A program made the translations under genes and the position numbers. Positions 26,140-34,703 of a stretch of DNA of 64,000 bases are shown one piece after another (within the stretch, counting starts at the first letter, position 1; the number at the start of each line of letters is the position of its first letter). The stretch comes from Prosthecomicrobium sp. N25 (GTDB lineage Bacteria; Pseudomonadota; Alphaproteobacteria; Rhizobiales; Ancalomicrobiaceae): positions 1 to 64,000 of the forward strand of contig NZ_JBBCAT010000001.1 of the NCBI RefSeq assembly GCF_037203705.1, in the 5' to 3' direction. The notes below the pieces were generated by a model. It was not told the DNA's origin, made no database searches, and was given only the letters and a program-made list of their open reading frames with translations.

Positions 26140-27171
26140 ATGTTGTTCAGGCAGCTCTTTGACGGTGCTTCAGGGACATACAGTTACCTCATCGCGAGCC
26201 GGAAGGGTGCGGAAGCGCTCATCATCGACCCCGTTCTGGAAAAGGTGGACCGGTACATCCAGCTCATGGAGGAACTCGATCTGCGCCTCGTCAAGGCGGT
26301 CGATACTCACCTCCATGCTGATCACGTCACCGGGCTCGGAGCTCTGAGGGATCGCACCCGTTGCATCACGGTCATGGGTGAGAACAGCAAGGCCGATGTG
26401 GTCTCGATGCGATTGGCCGATGGCGACAAACTCGACATCGACGGTGTGAGCCTGGATGTCATCTTCACACCGGGCCACACGGACGATTCGTATTCCTTCG
26501 TTTTGGAGGACAGAGTTTTCACCGGGGACACCCTCTTGATCCGAGGAACCGGCAGAACCGACTTCCAGAATGGTGATGCCCGGGCCCAGTACGACTCGAT
26601 CTTCAATCGATTGCTGAAGTTGCCCGACGACATGCTGGTCTACCCCGCTCACGACTACAAGGGCGACACCGTCAGCACGATCGGTGAGGAACGGCGCTGC
26701 AATCCCCGCCTCCAGGTAAAATCCGTGAACGAGTATGTCGAGTTGATGGCCAATCTGAAGCTGCCCAATCCCAAAATGATGGATGTGGCGGTGCCGGCGA
26801 ACATGCGGATCGGGCTGGCCCAGGAATTGGTCGCTCAGAAGGGCTGGGCGGTTTCGGCCGTGGAGGCGATCCGTTTGGTCGGGCAACGGGATGTCGCGCT
26901 GATCGACCTTCGCGAGCCCTCGGAGCGCGAGCGGCATGGGGCTATCCCGGGCGCAATACACGAACCCTATCCCAAGCTGAAGGACAATCTCTCGAGCGGG
27001 GGGGTCCTCAGGGCGCTCGGAGCGGAGAGACGGCTCCTGTTCTTTTGTGCTTACGGCGAGCGCTCTGCCATGGCGGTGCAGGCCGCCCAGGAGGCGGGCG
27101 TAAAGTCCGCCTGCCACATCCAAGGCGGTATTGCTGCCTGGAACGCGGCCGGCGGCCCTATCGAGCGGTGA
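26140..27171 (+). CDS. Persulfide dioxygenase-rhodanese fusion protein
   Basis: This 343-residue protein has an ETHE1-type metallo-beta-lactamase domain (1-230) with THLHADH at 56-62 and FTPGHTDDS near 109, giving the mononuclear iron site of persulfide dioxygenases. A rhodanese domain (about 240-340) carries the active Cys303 in CAYGERS. Such fusions oxidise glutathione persulfide to sulfite and exchange sulfane sulfur, detoxifying sulfide. Both active sites are intact. The gene stands alone after the B12-binding protein gene; no sulfide:quinone reductase gene is near. Confidence 0.9.
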   Translation: MLFRQLFDGASGTYSYLIASRKGAEALIIDPVLEKVDRYIQLMEELDLRLVKAVDTHLHADHVTGLGALRDRTRCITVMGENSKADVVSMRLADGDKLDIDGVSLDVIFTPGHTDDSYSFVLEDRVFTGDTLLIRGTGRTDFQNGDARAQYDSIFNRLLKLPDDMLVYPAHDYKGDTVSTIGEERRCNPRLQVKSVNEYVELMANLKLPNPKMMDVAVPANMRIGLAQELVAQKGWAVSAVEAIRLVGQRDVALIDLREPSERERHGAIPGAIHEPYPKLKDNLSSGGVLRALGAERRLLFFCAYGERSAMAVQAAQEAGVKSACHIQGGIAAWNAAGGPIER

Positions 27172-27462
27172 AATCGCCTGCCGGCTACTTCAAGCTCCAC
27201 AATCTCGCGCAATGGGGCCGCCCGGCGATCCACGGCAGTTGCATGATCCCGCTGACGAACCGGCGCCACGCGGGGTTGTCCCACATGTCGGATGCCTTGA
27301 CGGGCATCAACCTACTCCAGGACGATGCCTTCACCGAGCCTGCTGACCGGCCGCCTGTCGCAGTCACACGACCGTGGTGGCAGGCGATTGGTGGGTGACA
27401 AAGGCGTCATTTGGGTGTTCCCTGCTCCGGCTGGTTGGGGCTCGCCACACAGGAGGCCAGAG

Positions 27463-27645
27463 ATGAGGCAGTTCTATCTGACGTCGCTCTTCACCGTGTT
27501 GGGCACCGTAGCCGCGCTCGCTCAGGAGGGCCCTCCAAGCCCGCCGGTCGTGACCGTGCCGGGGCCGATCGCCGGCGTCGGACTGCCCCTGGCGGCCCTC
27601 GCGCTCGGAGTCATTGCCTGGCGGCGGATGCATCGCCGATCTTGA
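27463..27645 (+). CDS. Small secreted or membrane-anchored protein
   Basis: An AGGAGG lies six bases before ATG 27463, giving 60 residues: a signal-like N-terminus (FTVLGTVAALA), a proline-rich middle (GPPSPPVVTVPGP), then a hydrophobic helix IAGVGLPLAALALGVIAW followed by basic RRMHRRS. The GPIAGxGLP motif and basic tail recur in small rhizobial proteins of unknown function and resemble sorting-type C-termini. It probably sits in the inner membrane. Neighbours give no clear job. Confidence 0.7.
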   Translation: MRQFYLTSLFTVLGTVAALAQEGPPSPPVVTVPGPIAGVGLPLAALALGVIAWRRMHRRS

Positions 27646-27777
27646 CTGTCGTAGACGGCAATCGGGACTGGCCGGCGCCGTGCGCCGGCCCGATACCGCC
27701 CCACGAAGGTCCGACCTTCCGTCATGGCCGTGGGAAAGTGCGCTGCGGATGGAAGCGGCGCGGCGGTCGGAGAAGGC

Positions 27778-28668
27778 ATGGCACTTTATCGGCAGTTTAC
27801 GACGCAAGAAGAGATCGACCTCGAGTATCGCCCGGAGCTGACGGCTGCCGACCCTCTGGCCTTCGAGCGGATCGTCGCCTGGCGGCGGGAGCGGTCCGAG
27901 GCCGCACGGCGCGACCTGACCCTTGTCGCCGGGCTGCGCTACGGGCCGACGCGGACTGAAACGCTCGACCTCTACCCGGCGTCCGAGCCGAACGCGCCGA
28001 TCCTCTTGTTCCTGCACGGCGGCTATTGGTCGAACCGCGCGCTGTTCAAGGAACTCTACGGCTGGGTGGCGGCCGGCTTCGTGCCTGCCGGCGTGACCAC
28101 GGCCGTGATCGACTACGGCTGCTGCCCGGACGTGACCATCGACGAGATCACGCGGCAGTGCCGCGCCGCGGTTGCATGGCTCCATGCCAACGGATCCGGC
28201 TTCGGCGCCGATCCGGGGCGCATCTACGTCGCCGGCAATTCCGCCGGCGGTCATCTCGCGGCCATGCTGGCTGTGACCGACTGGGTCGGCCTCTATGGGC
28301 TTCCGAAACGCACGGTCGCCGGCGCTTGTCCAATCAGTGGCCTTTTTGACCTCGAGCCCTTCCCCTACAGCTGGCTGCAGCCGAAGCTGCAGCTCACCGC
28401 CGCCGAGGTGCGGCGAAACAGTCCCATCCTGCGCGTGCCGGAGGACGGCCCCTCGCTGCTCGTGACCTGGGGCGCGCTCGAGAGTTGCGAGTTCCATCGC
28501 CAGTCAACGGATTTCGTGGCGGCGTGGCGCTCGGCCGGCAACACGGCGGAGACGCTCGTCCAGCCGGGAAGAGATCATTTCGATGCCAATGTCGGGCTCG
28601 GAGAGCCGGAGAGCATGCTCTTTCACCGAGTGCGCGAGCACATGAGGGCCTGCTTCGCCGGCTGCTGA
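27778..28668 (+). CDS. Alpha/beta hydrolase, arylformamidase-like
   Basis: Start ATG 27778 is preceded by GGAG; an in-frame ATG 54 bases earlier lacks conserved sequence. The 296-residue cytoplasmic protein carries the HGGYW oxyanion motif near residue 81 and nucleophile GNSAGGH near 155, with Asp and His expected in the C-terminal third (PGRDHFDAN). This arrangement is typical of kynurenine formamidases and related esterase/amidases. It precedes an ABC permease, a GntR regulator and a binding protein in the same direction, so it likely hydrolyses an imported amide or ester rather than N-formylkynurenine itself. Confidence 0.85.
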   Translation: MALYRQFTTQEEIDLEYRPELTAADPLAFERIVAWRRERSEAARRDLTLVAGLRYGPTRTETLDLYPASEPNAPILLFLHGGYWSNRALFKELYGWVAAGFVPAGVTTAVIDYGCCPDVTIDEITRQCRAAVAWLHANGSGFGADPGRIYVAGNSAGGHLAAMLAVTDWVGLYGLPKRTVAGACPISGLFDLEPFPYSWLQPKLQLTAAEVRRNSPILRVPEDGPSLLVTWGALESCEFHRQSTDFVAAWRSAGNTAETLVQPGRDHFDANVGLGEPESMLFHRVREHMRACFAGC

Positions 28669-28750
28669 CTGGCCGCTGCCGCGATCTGGCCAGCAATGCA
28701 GCCAGCTGCCCATCAATCACGCGGCTCTGTCAATTGCCCCTGCCGTCAGC

Positions 28751-28761
28751 TTGTAACACAA
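28751..28761 (+). promoter_or_regulatory. Putative GntR operator upstream of the permease gene
   Basis: TTGTAACACAA is a palindrome (TTGT-N3-ACAA) matching the TNGT-N3-ACNA pattern of FCD-type GntR operators. Including the next T, the 12-mer recurs as its exact reverse complement at 30490-30501, before the binding-protein gene. The GntR gene lies between the two sites, so it is the natural candidate regulator. Confidence 0.65.
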
Positions 28762-28852
28762 TCAGACGATCCGGGGCCGCAACGCGGCCGCTTAGCTCCA
28801 CCCGCGCTTGCGTCCGCCGGTCCCAGCGCCGGAGCCGCCGAGGATCACGGCC

Positions 28853-29572
28853 ATGACACCCTTCAATTTTCCCGACTTCGCCGGATATCTGGTCAATGGC
28901 TTCCTGCTCGGGGGAGTCGTGGTGACGATCTGGCTGACGGCGATCCCGATCGTCGCCGGCCTGATGCTCGGCATGGTGCTCGCACTACTACAGACCTCCG
29001 GACGAATGTTCCTGGTACAGGCGGCGCGATTTTACATCTGGATCTTTCGTGGTACGCCTCTCCTCATCCAACTGATCATCATCTACACCGGGCTGCCGCA
29101 ATTCGGCATCCGGCTCGATGTGGTCACCTCCGCACTCCTGGCGCTCGCGCTGAACGAGGCGGCCTATCTTGCCGAGATCATCCGCTCCGGATTTCTCGGC
29201 GTGCCGGCCGGGCAGCGCGAAGGTGCCCTGGCGCTTGGCCTCCCGAGGTGGGTCGTCTTGTGGAAAGTGCTGCTTCCGCAGGCCTTCCGCTTGATGATCC
29301 CGCCGCTTGGCAATTCAGTCAACAGTCTCCTGAAGGCCACGTCGATCACCTCGGTCATCTCTATGGAAGAACTTATGCGGCGTAGCCAAATGTTGATGCA
29401 GGAAAAATTCGATGTTTTGGAGGTATTTGCTGCAGCTGCGATTTACTATCTTTTATTGACAACTGCCTGGGGCTATTGCCAGAAGTGGCTGGAGGCGCGC
29501 TTCAACGTCTCCTATGCCATGCCGCGAAAGACTGTAGCCTTTCCTATGCGCCGGGAACTCGCAGGATCCTGA
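28853..29572 (+). CDS. Polar amino-acid type ABC transporter permease
   Basis: The protein has 239 residues with about five transmembrane helices and the HisM/GlnP EAA loop (NEAAYLAEIIRSGFLGVPAG, near 105-124). The start ATG gives a hydrophobic first helix. Only one permease is present, so it may act as a homodimer, and no ATPase gene is adjacent. Its binding protein is probably encoded at 30553 beyond the GntR gene. The ATPase may be supplied from elsewhere. It likely imports a small amino-acid-like or amide compound for the adjacent hydrolases. Confidence 0.9.
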   Translation: MTPFNFPDFAGYLVNGFLLGGVVVTIWLTAIPIVAGLMLGMVLALLQTSGRMFLVQAARFYIWIFRGTPLLIQLIIIYTGLPQFGIRLDVVTSALLALALNEAAYLAEIIRSGFLGVPAGQREGALALGLPRWVVLWKVLLPQAFRLMIPPLGNSVNSLLKATSITSVISMEELMRRSQMLMQEKFDVLEVFAAAAIYYLLLTTAWGYCQKWLEARFNVSYAMPRKTVAFPMRRELAGS

Positions 29573-29601
29573 GTGCGTGCCGGCGGACGCGGAGATCGTC
29601 A

Positions 29602-30312
29602 ATGAGTGACTCGACCGCTGGGCGTCACAGTGAGCCGCTGCCGTCGCTCGGCGCCCGGCGGGTCCTTCTGACCCAAACGATTGCCGACACGATCGCCGAG
29701 GCCATCGCGGCGAAGCGTTTGGGGCCAGGGGCGCGGATCGTGGAGTCCGTAGCGGCGGGCGAACTCGGCGTCAGCAGGGTCCCGCTGCGCGAGGCGCTGA
29801 AGGTGCTGCATGCGCAGGGCATCCTGACCGGCGAGGGTCATAAGGGTTATCGCGTCGCGGTGTTCGACAGGAGGCACGCCAGGCACGTTTTTGAAACCCG
29901 ACTGGCGCTCGAGACGTTGCTGCTGCGCGGCGCTCTGGCTCGCTGGCGGGAGGGGTCGGCGACGATGGAGGGGCTCGACGAGGCGATCCGCCGGATGGAG
30001 GGCGCTGCCGCGGCCGGCAATGCTTCCGCATCGCTGAGAGCCGATCTGGACTTCCATCGTTGGATCTGTCGATCGGCCGACAACGCCTTTGTGGCCACCC
30101 TGTGGAATGCCATCGAGCGCCACATCCTCATCATCTTCTCCGATGAGCGCTATCGCGACGGCGATCTTGCCGCAGTCGCACAGCATCACGCCCAGTTCCG
30201 AGATCGTATCGTCGCAATGGTCCGTGGGGCACCGGCGAGCGAGACGTCGATCCGAAACGCGCTGGCAGGTCATCTTTTCCTTGCTGCCGGTGATGCGAGC
30301 AACTCGGAGTAA
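29602..30312 (+). CDS. GntR-family (FCD) transcriptional regulator
   Basis: ATG 29602 has GGAG seven bases upstream. The 236-residue protein has an N-terminal winged helix (residues about 22-85, LGVSRVPLREALKVLHAQGIL) and a C-terminal all-helical FCD domain with expected metal-binding histidine/aspartate positions (DLDFHRWICRSADN, and AQHHAQF). It sits between permease and binding-protein genes, and the two TTGT-N3-ACAA operators flank it. It likely represses the uptake and catabolic genes until ligand binds. Confidence 0.92.
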   Translation: MSDSTAGRHSEPLPSLGARRVLLTQTIADTIAEAIAAKRLGPGARIVESVAAGELGVSRVPLREALKVLHAQGILTGEGHKGYRVAVFDRRHARHVFETRLALETLLLRGALARWREGSATMEGLDEAIRRMEGAAAAGNASASLRADLDFHRWICRSADNAFVATLWNAIERHILIIFSDERYRDGDLAAVAQHHAQFRDRIVAMVRGAPASETSIRNALAGHLFLAAGDASNSE

Positions 30313-30490
30313 AGACATCGGCCGATCCGTCAGCGGCGACTGTCGGTCGGCCCCGCCAGGTCCTTGGCAGAAGGGCGGTGGCTCGAGTCCCCGCTGACCA
30401 TATCGCTCCAGCGCGGTCGACCCAAGTATCCTGCTCGGGCCGTTCGCATCTCCCGCCGCATTTATCGGCGCGTCGCATCTGGAAGAGACA

Positions 30491-30501
30491 TTGTGTTACA
30501 A
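30491..30501 (+). promoter_or_regulatory. Putative GntR operator upstream of the binding-protein gene
   Basis: TTGTGTTACAA is the same palindromic TTGT-N3-ACAA operator as at 28751 in the opposite orientation. It lies 52 bases before the start codon of the binding protein, where a promoter would be expected. A separate GTATAC palindrome lies at 30510-30515. Confidence 0.65.
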
Positions 30502-30552
30502 TTCTACAGGTATACAGTTAGATTTCCGGTCACCTAACGTCGCGGAGATTCC

Positions 30553-31404
30553 ATGACCAGACCTGCAGCCCGTGCCCTGCGCCTGTTTCTGCTCCTGGCG
30601 GCGGTTGCCGCACCGGCACTGCCGGCCGCGGCCCAGTCCTGCCAGCCCGCGCTGCAACCGCCGGCCATCCTCGTGGCCGGTGAGCTGTCGATGGCCATCA
30701 ATCCGACGCTGCCGCCGCAGCAGTTCATCGACGAAAAGGGCCAGCTGCAGGGCCTGAATTTTGAACTCGGCAGCGAGGTGGCGCGCAAGCTGTGCCTGAC
30801 GCCGAAGTTCATTCGCATGGACTTCCCGGCGATGATCCCCGGCCTGGGTGCCGGCCGTTTCGACATCATCAACACCGGTCTGTTCTGGACGGAGGAGCGC
30901 TCGAAGACGATGTTCCTCGTGCCCTACGCCCTCCAGGCAATCAGCATCGTCGTCATGGAAAAGAACCCGCTCGGTCTGAAGTCGATCGATGACCTGGCCG
31001 GCCGGTCGGTTTCGGTCGAGACCAACACGTATACAGAGCGCAAGACGAAGGAACTCAGCGATGCGCTGGTCGCCAAGGGTCTGAAGCCGATCACCATCCG
31101 GGGCTTCAACACCGCCACCGAATCCTTTTCGGCGCTGAAGGCCGGGCAGGTCGACGCCGGCATGAACCTGGACGAGACGGCGATCGATCTGGTGCGCCGC
31201 GGCGGCGTCGTCCGGATCGCGAATGGTCTCGGCGGCTCGCAGATCACCTTCGCCTTCAAGAGCAAGCCGCTCGCCGAAGCCTTCGCCAAGGCGCTGGGCG
31301 AGACCAAGGCCGACGGCTTCTACGACAAGGTGTTCGACAAGTTCGGCATGACGCGCCTGACCGAGGCGACCTTCGCCATCCGCGGGCCCGGTCCGGCCCA
31401 GTGA
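30553..31404 (+). CDS. Family 3 extracellular solute-binding protein
   Basis: This 283-residue periplasmic protein has a clear Sec signal peptide (LRLFLLLAAVAAPALPAAAQ, cleaved about residue 27). The SBP_bac_3 fold follows, with lobe-linking segments LNFELGSEVARKL, FDIINTGLFWTEER and a second domain from VSVETNTYTERKTKEL. The ligand is probably a small amino-acid or amine compound. It is the likely partner of the permease encoded at 28853, under shared operator control. The gene is followed by about 210 bases without a gene. Confidence 0.9.
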   Translation: MTRPAARALRLFLLLAAVAAPALPAAAQSCQPALQPPAILVAGELSMAINPTLPPQQFIDEKGQLQGLNFELGSEVARKLCLTPKFIRMDFPAMIPGLGAGRFDIINTGLFWTEERSKTMFLVPYALQAISIVVMEKNPLGLKSIDDLAGRSVSVETNTYTERKTKELSDALVAKGLKPITIRGFNTATESFSALKAGQVDAGMNLDETAIDLVRRGGVVRIANGLGGSQITFAFKSKPLAEAFAKALGETKADGFYDKVFDKFGMTRLTEATFAIRGPGPAQ

Positions 31405-31618
31405 GTTCGGGCGCCGACCCACTCGAATCGATGGCGAACGACCGATGGCCATAGCGCCCAGAGGGACGCCCCGGCGGGGAAAAACCATTGAGTTGTAAGG
31501 GCCGTCCGGACGGGCGGCCTGTGAACCCGAGCTCGAAAAACTCGGCTCCCGCGCTCCGAGCGGGCGCCACCGCAACGGGGCGGAGACAGGGCTCCCGGAT
31601 AGGAGGCGCGCCGCAGCC

Positions 31619-32020
31619 ATGGCGAATATCTTCGCTCAACAGATCACCTGGATCTACACCTACGACCTTCCGTCGACCGCCCGCTTCTATGCGGAAGGGC
31701 TCGGCCTGGAACAGGTGCTCGACCAGGGTATGTGCCGGGTCTTCCGCGCGACGCCGCACAGCTTCATCGGCGTCTGCCAGCGACCGGATCGCCACGTCGA
31801 GCCGAAAGGCGTGATCCTGACGCTGCTGACCAAGGACGTCGACGGCTGGCGTCGGCGAATGGGCGACTACGGCGCGCACATCGAGACGGAGCCGAGCTAT
31901 TCGGAGCGTGCGCAGGCCTACGCCTTCTTCTGCCGCGATCCCGAGGGCTATCGCATCGAGTTCCAGGAATTCCGCGACCCGCGCTGGATCTGGCCGGATC
32001 CGTCGGGGGCGACCCCGTGA
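31619..32020 (+). CDS. VOC-family protein
   Basis: This 133-residue protein has a single glyoxalase/bleomycin-resistance type fold: an opening strand ITWIYTYDLPSTARFYAEGL and the closing FFCRDPEGYRIEFQEF with a metal-ligand Glu. It is the first gene of a five-gene run in which each gene overlaps or nearly touches the next; its TGA overlaps the following GTG. It may be a dioxygenase, isomerase or binding protein for the catabolic substrate. Confidence 0.85.
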   Translation: MANIFAQQITWIYTYDLPSTARFYAEGLGLEQVLDQGMCRVFRATPHSFIGVCQRPDRHVEPKGVILTLLTKDVDGWRRRMGDYGAHIETEPSYSERAQAYAFFCRDPEGYRIEFQEFRDPRWIWPDPSGATP

Positions 32021-33168
32021 GCGCCGCGCGGATCGAAACGATCCCGCTCGCCGGGAGCTTTCTCGGCGGGCGCCGCGAAGTGGCCGTCTTTCGCTACGGC
32101 ACCCCAGGCTCACGGCCGAAGATCTATCTTCAGGCGGCGCTGCACGCCGGCGAGATGACCGGCACGATGGCACTGCACCATCTGCGCCGGCGGCTCGAGA
32201 GCGCCGAGCTCGCCGGCCGGATCCGCGGCGAGATCGTGGTCGTCCCGGTGGCCAATCCGATCGGCATGGGACAGTTCCTGGCCGGCGACCATTTCGGCCG
32301 CTTCGAGACCGGCAGCCTGTGCAACTTCAACCGCGAGCATTTCGACGTCAGCGAGGCCGTCGCGGCGCGGCTCGAGGGCCTGCTGGGCGATGACCCCGAG
32401 GCCAATGTTGCGACGATCCGGAGCGTCGCGTCGGCCGTGATCGATGAGATCGAAGAGACCGACGAGTGGCGCAGCCTGCGCAAGCACCTGCTGCGCCTGT
32501 CCATCGACGCCGACGTCTGCCTCGATCTCCATTCCGACATGAGCGCCGTGATGTTCATGTACATCAACGGCTTCGACTGGCCCGGCCTCGCCGATCTCGC
32601 CGCGGACATCGGCTGCGAAGCCGTTGTCCATTTGACGCCCTATGTGCCCTCGAAGACCTTCGCGGGGGTTGTCGGGGCCCTATGGCCACGCCTCGCCGAA
32701 CGGTTTCCCGTCCGGCCCGTTCCGAATGCCTGCGCCACGGCGATGATCGAGATGCGCGGCCGTCACGCCTGCAGCGACGGCCTCGGCGCGGCCGACGCCG
32801 ACGGCTTCGTCGCCTTCCTGACCCGTCGCGGCGCCATCGCGGGCGAACCGCCCCCGTTGCCGCCCCTGAAGACGCAGAGCATCGATGTCGAAGGCATGGA
32901 CGTCGGCTATGCCCCGTCCCCGGGCTTCGTCACCTACGAGCGCGCCGCGGGCGACCGCGTGTCGCCGGGCGACGTCGTCTGTCACGTCATCGATCCGACC
33001 ACGCCCGAGGCCGACGGCGGGCGAGTCGCGGTGTGCGCCCGGCAGGAGGGCGTCATCTACGCACGATCGCTCGACGGATTCGTCGTGACGCCGGGCAAGG
33101 TGCTGTTCCGAATCGCCGGCGCAGAGCCGCTCGCGCATCGGCGCGGCCGCTCCTGGCTCGACGATTGA
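32017..33168 (+). CDS. Succinylglutamate desuccinylase/aspartoacylase-family deacylase
   Basis: GTG 32017 overlaps the previous stop (GTGA). The 383-residue protein is a zinc carboxypeptidase-like deacylase. The metal-binding ALHAGEMTGT (His-x-x-Glu) lies near residue 42, and the third ligand His is probably in LDLHSDMS near 170. The C-terminal third (from about 285) forms a beta-rich domain with a lipoyl-like shape (SPGFVTYERAAGDRVSPGD). It likely removes an acyl group from an amide in the cytoplasm, in the same pathway as the AtzE-like amidase and amidohydrolase that follow. Confidence 0.85.
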   Translation: MSAARIETIPLAGSFLGGRREVAVFRYGTPGSRPKIYLQAALHAGEMTGTMALHHLRRRLESAELAGRIRGEIVVVPVANPIGMGQFLAGDHFGRFETGSLCNFNREHFDVSEAVAARLEGLLGDDPEANVATIRSVASAVIDEIEETDEWRSLRKHLLRLSIDADVCLDLHSDMSAVMFMYINGFDWPGLADLAADIGCEAVVHLTPYVPSKTFAGVVGALWPRLAERFPVRPVPNACATAMIEMRGRHACSDGLGAADADGFVAFLTRRGAIAGEPPPLPPLKTQSIDVEGMDVGYAPSPGFVTYERAAGDRVSPGDVVCHVIDPTTPEADGGRVAVCARQEGVIYARSLDGFVVTPGKVLFRIAGAEPLAHRRGRSWLDD

Positions 33169-33175
33169 GGCCGCG

Positions 33176-33355
33176 ATGGAGAGGGCCGACGTGATGCGAC
33201 TGGCGGAGATGCTCGGGTTGGGTCTCGACGAGGCCTGGGCGGACGAGGTGCTCGCTGCGCTCACGCCGCTGCTCGCCCAGGGCGAGCAGGTCGTGCGAAG
33301 CGTCGCCGAACTCGACGCTCCGATCCCCGCACCCGTCTTCCGCGCCGATGGCTGA
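33176..33355 (+). CDS. atzG: AtzG-like small subunit (DUF4089)
   Basis: The 59-residue protein begins MERADVMRLAEMLGLGLDE and ends in VAELDAPIPAPVFRADG, matching the AtzG/DUF4089 family of tiny helical proteins. It starts seven bases after the deacylase gene and overlaps the amidase gene by 8 bases. In the cyanuric acid pathway AtzG binds and stabilises the AtzE amidase, and the coupling here points to the same role. Confidence 0.82.
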   Translation: MERADVMRLAEMLGLGLDEAWADEVLAALTPLLAQGEQVVRSVAELDAPIPAPVFRADG

Positions 33356-34703
33356 AACCGCTCGGGCGATGGCCGACGCCGTCCGCGCCGGCCGCAGCAC
33401 GGCGACCGGTCTCGTCGACGCCGCCCTGGCGCGGATCGCGGCGACCGATCCGACCATCAACGCCTTCACGGCCGTCCTCGCCGAGCGGGCGCTCGCCGAG
33501 GCTGCTGGGATCGACGCGGCCCGGGCGGCCGGCGCTCCGCTCGGTCCGCTTGCCGGCGTCCCCTTCGCGGTGAAGAACCTGTTCGATCTCTCCGGCTCGA
33601 CGACACTCGCCGGATCGCGGGTGCGCGCCGGGCGACCGGCGGCGACGCAGGACGCCTTTGCGGTCGCGGCGCTGCGCCGGGCCGGGGCGATCGTCGTGGG
33701 CGCCCTCAATATGGATGAGTTCGCCTGCGGCATCACCACGGAGAACACCCACTACGGTCCGACCCGCAACCCGCGCGATCCCAGCCGGATCGCTGGCGGC
33801 TCCTCGGGCGGCTCGGCCGCGGCGGTTGCCGCCGGCATGGTGCCGTTGTCGCTCGGAACGGACACCGGCGGCTCGATCCGGGCGCCAGCGGCGATGTGCG
33901 GGATCTGGGGACTGAAGCCGACCTTCGGCCGCCTGTCGCGCAGCGGCGTGGTTCCCTTCGCCTGGAGCTTCGACCATGTCGGGCCGCTCGCCGCCGACCT
34001 GCCGGACCTGGCGATCGCCTACGACGCCCTGCAGGGTCGCGACGCGGCGGATCCGGGGCAGGTCGACCGGCCTGTCGAGCCCGTAACGCCGTATCTCGGC
34101 CGCGGCATCGGCGACCTGCGCGTCGCCATGCTCGGCGGCTGGTTCGCGGCCAACGCTTCGGCCGAGGCACGCGCCGTCCTCGCGACCGCCGCCACACGCA
34201 TCGGCGCGCGACGCACCGTCGAACTGCCCCGCACCGAGGACGCCCGCGCGGCGATGAATGTCGTGGTGATGAGCGAAGCCGCAGCCGCGCTCCTGCCGGA
34301 CTTGCGCGAACGCCCCCGCGATTTCGACCCGATGACGCGCCCGCGGCTGATGGCCGGCGCCCTCCTTCCTGCGGTGCACGTCGCAGCGGCCCAGCGTTTC
34401 CGAGCCTGGTATCGCCGCCGGGTTGCCGAGGTCCTGCAGGATGTCGACGTCCTGCTCGCGCCGGCGCTTCCCTATCCCGCCATTCCGATCGGGGCGACGG
34501 CGATCGACTTCGAGGGCCGGTCGATCCCGCCGCGGCCGATGTATTCGGCCCTGACGGCGCCGCTGAGCTTCATCGGCCTGCCGGTGATCGCCATGCCGGT
34601 CGAACGGCCAGGCAGGCTGCCGCTCGGCATCCAGATCGCGGCGCGGCCCTTCGCCGAGGCCGACGCCTTCCGGGTTGCCGCCGCCTTGCAGGAGGGCGCA
34701 TGA
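33348..34703 (+). CDS. atzE: AtzE-like amidase (amidase signature family)
   Basis: This 451-residue amidase carries the Ser-cisSer-Lys triad: Lys in GVPFAVKNLF (near 72), and the GGSSGGSAAAVAAGMVPLSLGT signature with GTDTGGSIR (near 145-175). The C-terminal region ends in RPLGIQIAARPFAEA-type sequence (LPLGIQIAARPF). AtzE hydrolyses 1-carboxybiuret in the s-triazine pathway, but the wider family acts on several amides. Coupling to the upstream AtzG-like gene strongly supports the AtzE subgroup. The rest of the triazine pathway (AtzD) is not seen, so the substrate is uncertain. Confidence 0.9.
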   Translation: MAETARAMADAVRAGRSTATGLVDAALARIAATDPTINAFTAVLAERALAEAAGIDAARAAGAPLGPLAGVPFAVKNLFDLSGSTTLAGSRVRAGRPAATQDAFAVAALRRAGAIVVGALNMDEFACGITTENTHYGPTRNPRDPSRIAGGSSGGSAAAVAAGMVPLSLGTDTGGSIRAPAAMCGIWGLKPTFGRLSRSGVVPFAWSFDHVGPLAADLPDLAIAYDALQGRDAADPGQVDRPVEPVTPYLGRGIGDLRVAMLGGWFAANASAEARAVLATAATRIGARRTVELPRTEDARAAMNVVVMSEAAAALLPDLRERPRDFDPMTRPRLMAGALLPAVHVAAAQRFRAWYRRRVAEVLQDVDVLLAPALPYPAIPIGATAIDFEGRSIPPRPMYSALTAPLSFIGLPVIAMPVERPGRLPLGIQIAARPFAEADAFRVAAALQEGA

